DNA from: WVZL01 sp041862375
Lineage (GTDB): Bacteria > Acidobacteriota > Aminicenantia > Aminicenantales > Aminicenantaceae
DNA length: 14,698 nucleotides
Direction: 5' to 3'
Assembly (NCBI GenBank): GCA_041862375.1
Contig: JBGVTE010000061.1
Location: 1 to 14,698, forward strand
This document shows positions 13,444 through 14,698 of this stretch, piece after piece. Position numbers and translations under genes: made by a program. How positions within the stretch are numbered: the stretch's first letter is position 1; every line of letters begins with the position of its first letter. Under the pieces are notes generated by a model, which was given only the letters and a program-made list of their open reading frames with translations, was not told the origin of the DNA and made no database searches.

Positions 13444-13664
13444 GTAAGCATCTTTTTTTCCGTGATAAGGAAAGAAAAGCGTGGGTATACGGTGAAGAAG
13501 ATCGTATGAAGGCTGAGCGGGCATGGTTTCCGACTGGAGGGAGGAAGAGCTAAGCCTGAATCGAGTCGCTTTGACTCGCTGGGGCAAAGCAAGCGTGCCT
13601 TCAAGCCGTATGCCCATCGCTCAATGACTATTTTAATTTTCATCACGGGAAAAAAGATGCTTCA
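13444..13664. mobile_element. MITE-like 221-bp element with 9-bp target duplication
   Basis: The ends are inverted repeats: AAGCATC, T-run, CCGTGAT at 13446-13466 matches the complement of 13642-13662 at 20 of 21 positions. AATCAGAGC flanks it on both sides (13435-13443 and 13665-13673), a typical 9-bp target site duplication. A second pairing lies further in: TGGGTATACGG (13482-13492) with CCGTATGCCCA (13606-13616), one G-U pair. An inner perfect hairpin is CGAGTC/GACTCG (13562-13578). No transposase is encoded; minus-strand open frames of about 67-69 codons inside look incidental. The right duplication contains the TGA stop of the M20 peptidase gene, so the insertion left that protein intact. 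A structured RNA is an alternative reading of the nested stems. Confidence 0.75.
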
Positions 13665-13666
13665 AA

Positions 13667-14698
13667 TCAGAGCTGACGCAATATTTCTGTTAAGAGAGCA
13701 GTTCGCCCGACCAGAGATGAAAGAATAAGATGCTCATTCTCGGCGTGGATACCTTCTCCATCCGGCCCGATGCCATCTACAGTGGGAATGCCCATGCTTG
13801 CTGCAATGGATGCATCAGAACCCCCGCCAGTTTTTCCTCCTTCAAGGGACATGTTTAATGAAGCTGCAATTTTTTGTATTCTGCTGAAAAGATTCAAAGA
13901 TGCACGAGTTTTTTCCATTGGAGGTGTAAAGCTTTCCTCGAAGAATTTTATGCGAGCTCCTTTGAGCTGGGGTTTCAACTGTTTGAAGAAGAAGATTATT
14001 TTTTCTTTCTGAGAACTTTTCCAGAACCTGATATCCAGGATGGCGAAAGCGTCTTTAGGAACTATATTGGCTTTTTCTCCCCCTCCTATCAATCCTATGT
14101 TAATTGTTATGTTTTTTGTCTTGAACTTATTTATAAGGCCCAGTTGTAGAATAAGTTCCTCTATTGCGCTGATTCCCTTTTGAGGAGTTCCCCCATGGGC
14201 AGCTTTACCATGAGCTGTAAAACGCAGAACAAGGCGTCCTTTTCTCTGTATTTTGAGGTTTCCTCCTGGCAAGGCAGGCTCGAGGCAGAGCACATAAGAA
14301 TATTTTTTTAGGATTTTTTTCATAAGATTATAAGACGATTTACTGCCTACCTCTTCTGCAGAATTGATAAAGACATCGATTTTTTTTCTTGGCTCTATTT
14401 TTAGCTCTTTTAGTGCCAGTAGAGAAAATATGACCATTACAAGACCGGACTTCATATCTAAAACTCCAGGACCGTAGACCTTATTTCCCGAAATATGGAA
14501 TGGCATTTCTTCAATTTTTCCGACCGGCCATACTGTGTCCAGGTGAGTTAAAAGGAGAATTTTTTCTCTATAAACTTTAGTCGTTGGAGGAGGATACTCA
14601 ATAAGGTAGAGATCTCCGATATCATCTTGAGGGAAATGATTTATTTTTGTTCCTATTTTCTTAAATTCTTTAATCAAGAATGAAGAACACACATTCAC
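13667..14698 (-). CDS. M20 family zinc peptidase/deacylase, N-terminus outside window
   Basis: 343 residues are visible. The frame is open to the window edge, where a GTG happens to stand, and family members usually have about 30-40 more N-terminal residues, so the gene is probably cut by the window. Metal and catalytic residues of the glutamate carboxypeptidase (CPG2) branch are complete, numbered from the edge: His52 and Asp54 (LLTHLDTVWP), Asp81 (GPGVLDMKSG), Glu115-Glu116 (SAEEVGS), Glu140 (CLEPA) and His318 (GEGIHAENEH). AHGKAAHGG (162-170) marks the dimerisation domain, and GGKTGGGSDAS the substrate region. It cleaves an amide next to a carboxylate, such as a C-terminal Glu or an N-acyl amino acid; the substrate is not readable. 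Its TGA (13667-13669) lies inside the target duplication of the adjacent inserted element. Confidence 0.88.
   Translation of the reverse strand: MNVCSSFLIKEFKKIGTKINHFPQDDIGDLYLIEYPPPTTKVYREKILLLTHLDTVWPVGKIEEMPFHISGNKVYGPGVLDMKSGLVMVIFSLLALKELKIEPRKKIDVFINSAEEVGSKSSYNLMKKILKKYSYVLCLEPALPGGNLKIQRKGRLVLRFTAHGKAAHGGTPQKGISAIEELILQLGLINKFKTKNITINIGLIGGGEKANIVPKDAFAILDIRFWKSSQKEKIIFFFKQLKPQLKGARIKFFEESFTPPMEKTRASLNLFSRIQKIAASLNMSLEGGKTGGGSDASIAASMGIPTVDGIGPDGEGIHAENEHLILSSLVGRTALLTEILRQL

Noticed and set aside
13437..13646. Minus-strand open frames of 67-69 codons inside the 221-bp element
   Set aside because: They run through the inverted repeats and hairpins, have unusual composition, no credible Shine-Dalgarno and no recognised domain. 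The element structure explains the sequence better.

Overview
The window is 14.7 kb of moderately AT-rich bacterial DNA. Signal peptides, lipoprotein-type N-termini and a CsgG-like secreted protein suggest an envelope with exported periplasmic or outer-membrane proteins. A serA / class V aminotransferase / DUF1015 cluster with an AcsE-type corrinoid methyltransferase suggests an anaerobe. The overall style recalls poorly cultivated phyla such as Aminicenantes/Acidobacteriota. That placement is inference only, since there is no rRNA or marker gene here.

Left part (1-5.8 kb): small exported proteins separated by mobile-element debris. A lipoprotein gene (304-747, +) converges on a CsgG/FlgO-like secreted protein gene (803-1741, -). 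Next come a decayed IS91-like transposase (1947-2217, -), a gene-poor stretch, a small secreted protein (2796-3272, -), the 3' end of an IS3-family element (3431-3817, -), a truncated second copy of the CsgG-like gene that has lost its start and promoter (3963-4271, -), and an exported endonuclease/exonuclease/phosphatase-fold protein (4426-5316, -).

Middle (5.8-7.7 kb): a lone plus-strand gene for an exported LamG-amidohydrolase fusion (5834-7678). It is bracketed by two 36-bp direct repeats. They belong to a four-copy dispersed repeat family with core GTTATGAAAGCCTGACCCC; the other two copies lie upstream of the two CsgG-like copies.

Right part (7.7-14.7 kb): a tight minus-strand operon. 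In transcription order it is class V aminotransferase, 3-phosphoglycerate dehydrogenase (4-bp ATGA overlap), DUF1015 protein, NifS-type cysteine desulfurase and AcsE-like methyltetrahydrofolate methyltransferase. The likely theme is serine synthesis feeding cysteine/sulfur and folate one-carbon metabolism. No SerB-type phosphoserine phosphatase is present in the window. The operon is preceded by a promoter and a roughly 200-nt structured leader with two competing partners for one strand near the ribosome binding site. Upstream of that promoter sits a 221-bp inverted-repeat element (MITE-like) with a 9-bp target duplication. The duplication overlaps the stop codon of the next gene, an M20 zinc peptidase that runs off the right edge.

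The best leads are the MITE at the M20 stop codon, the operon leader RNA, DUF1015 as a candidate for the missing serine step, and the dispersed repeat family. I saw no CRISPR array, defence system, tRNA or rRNA.
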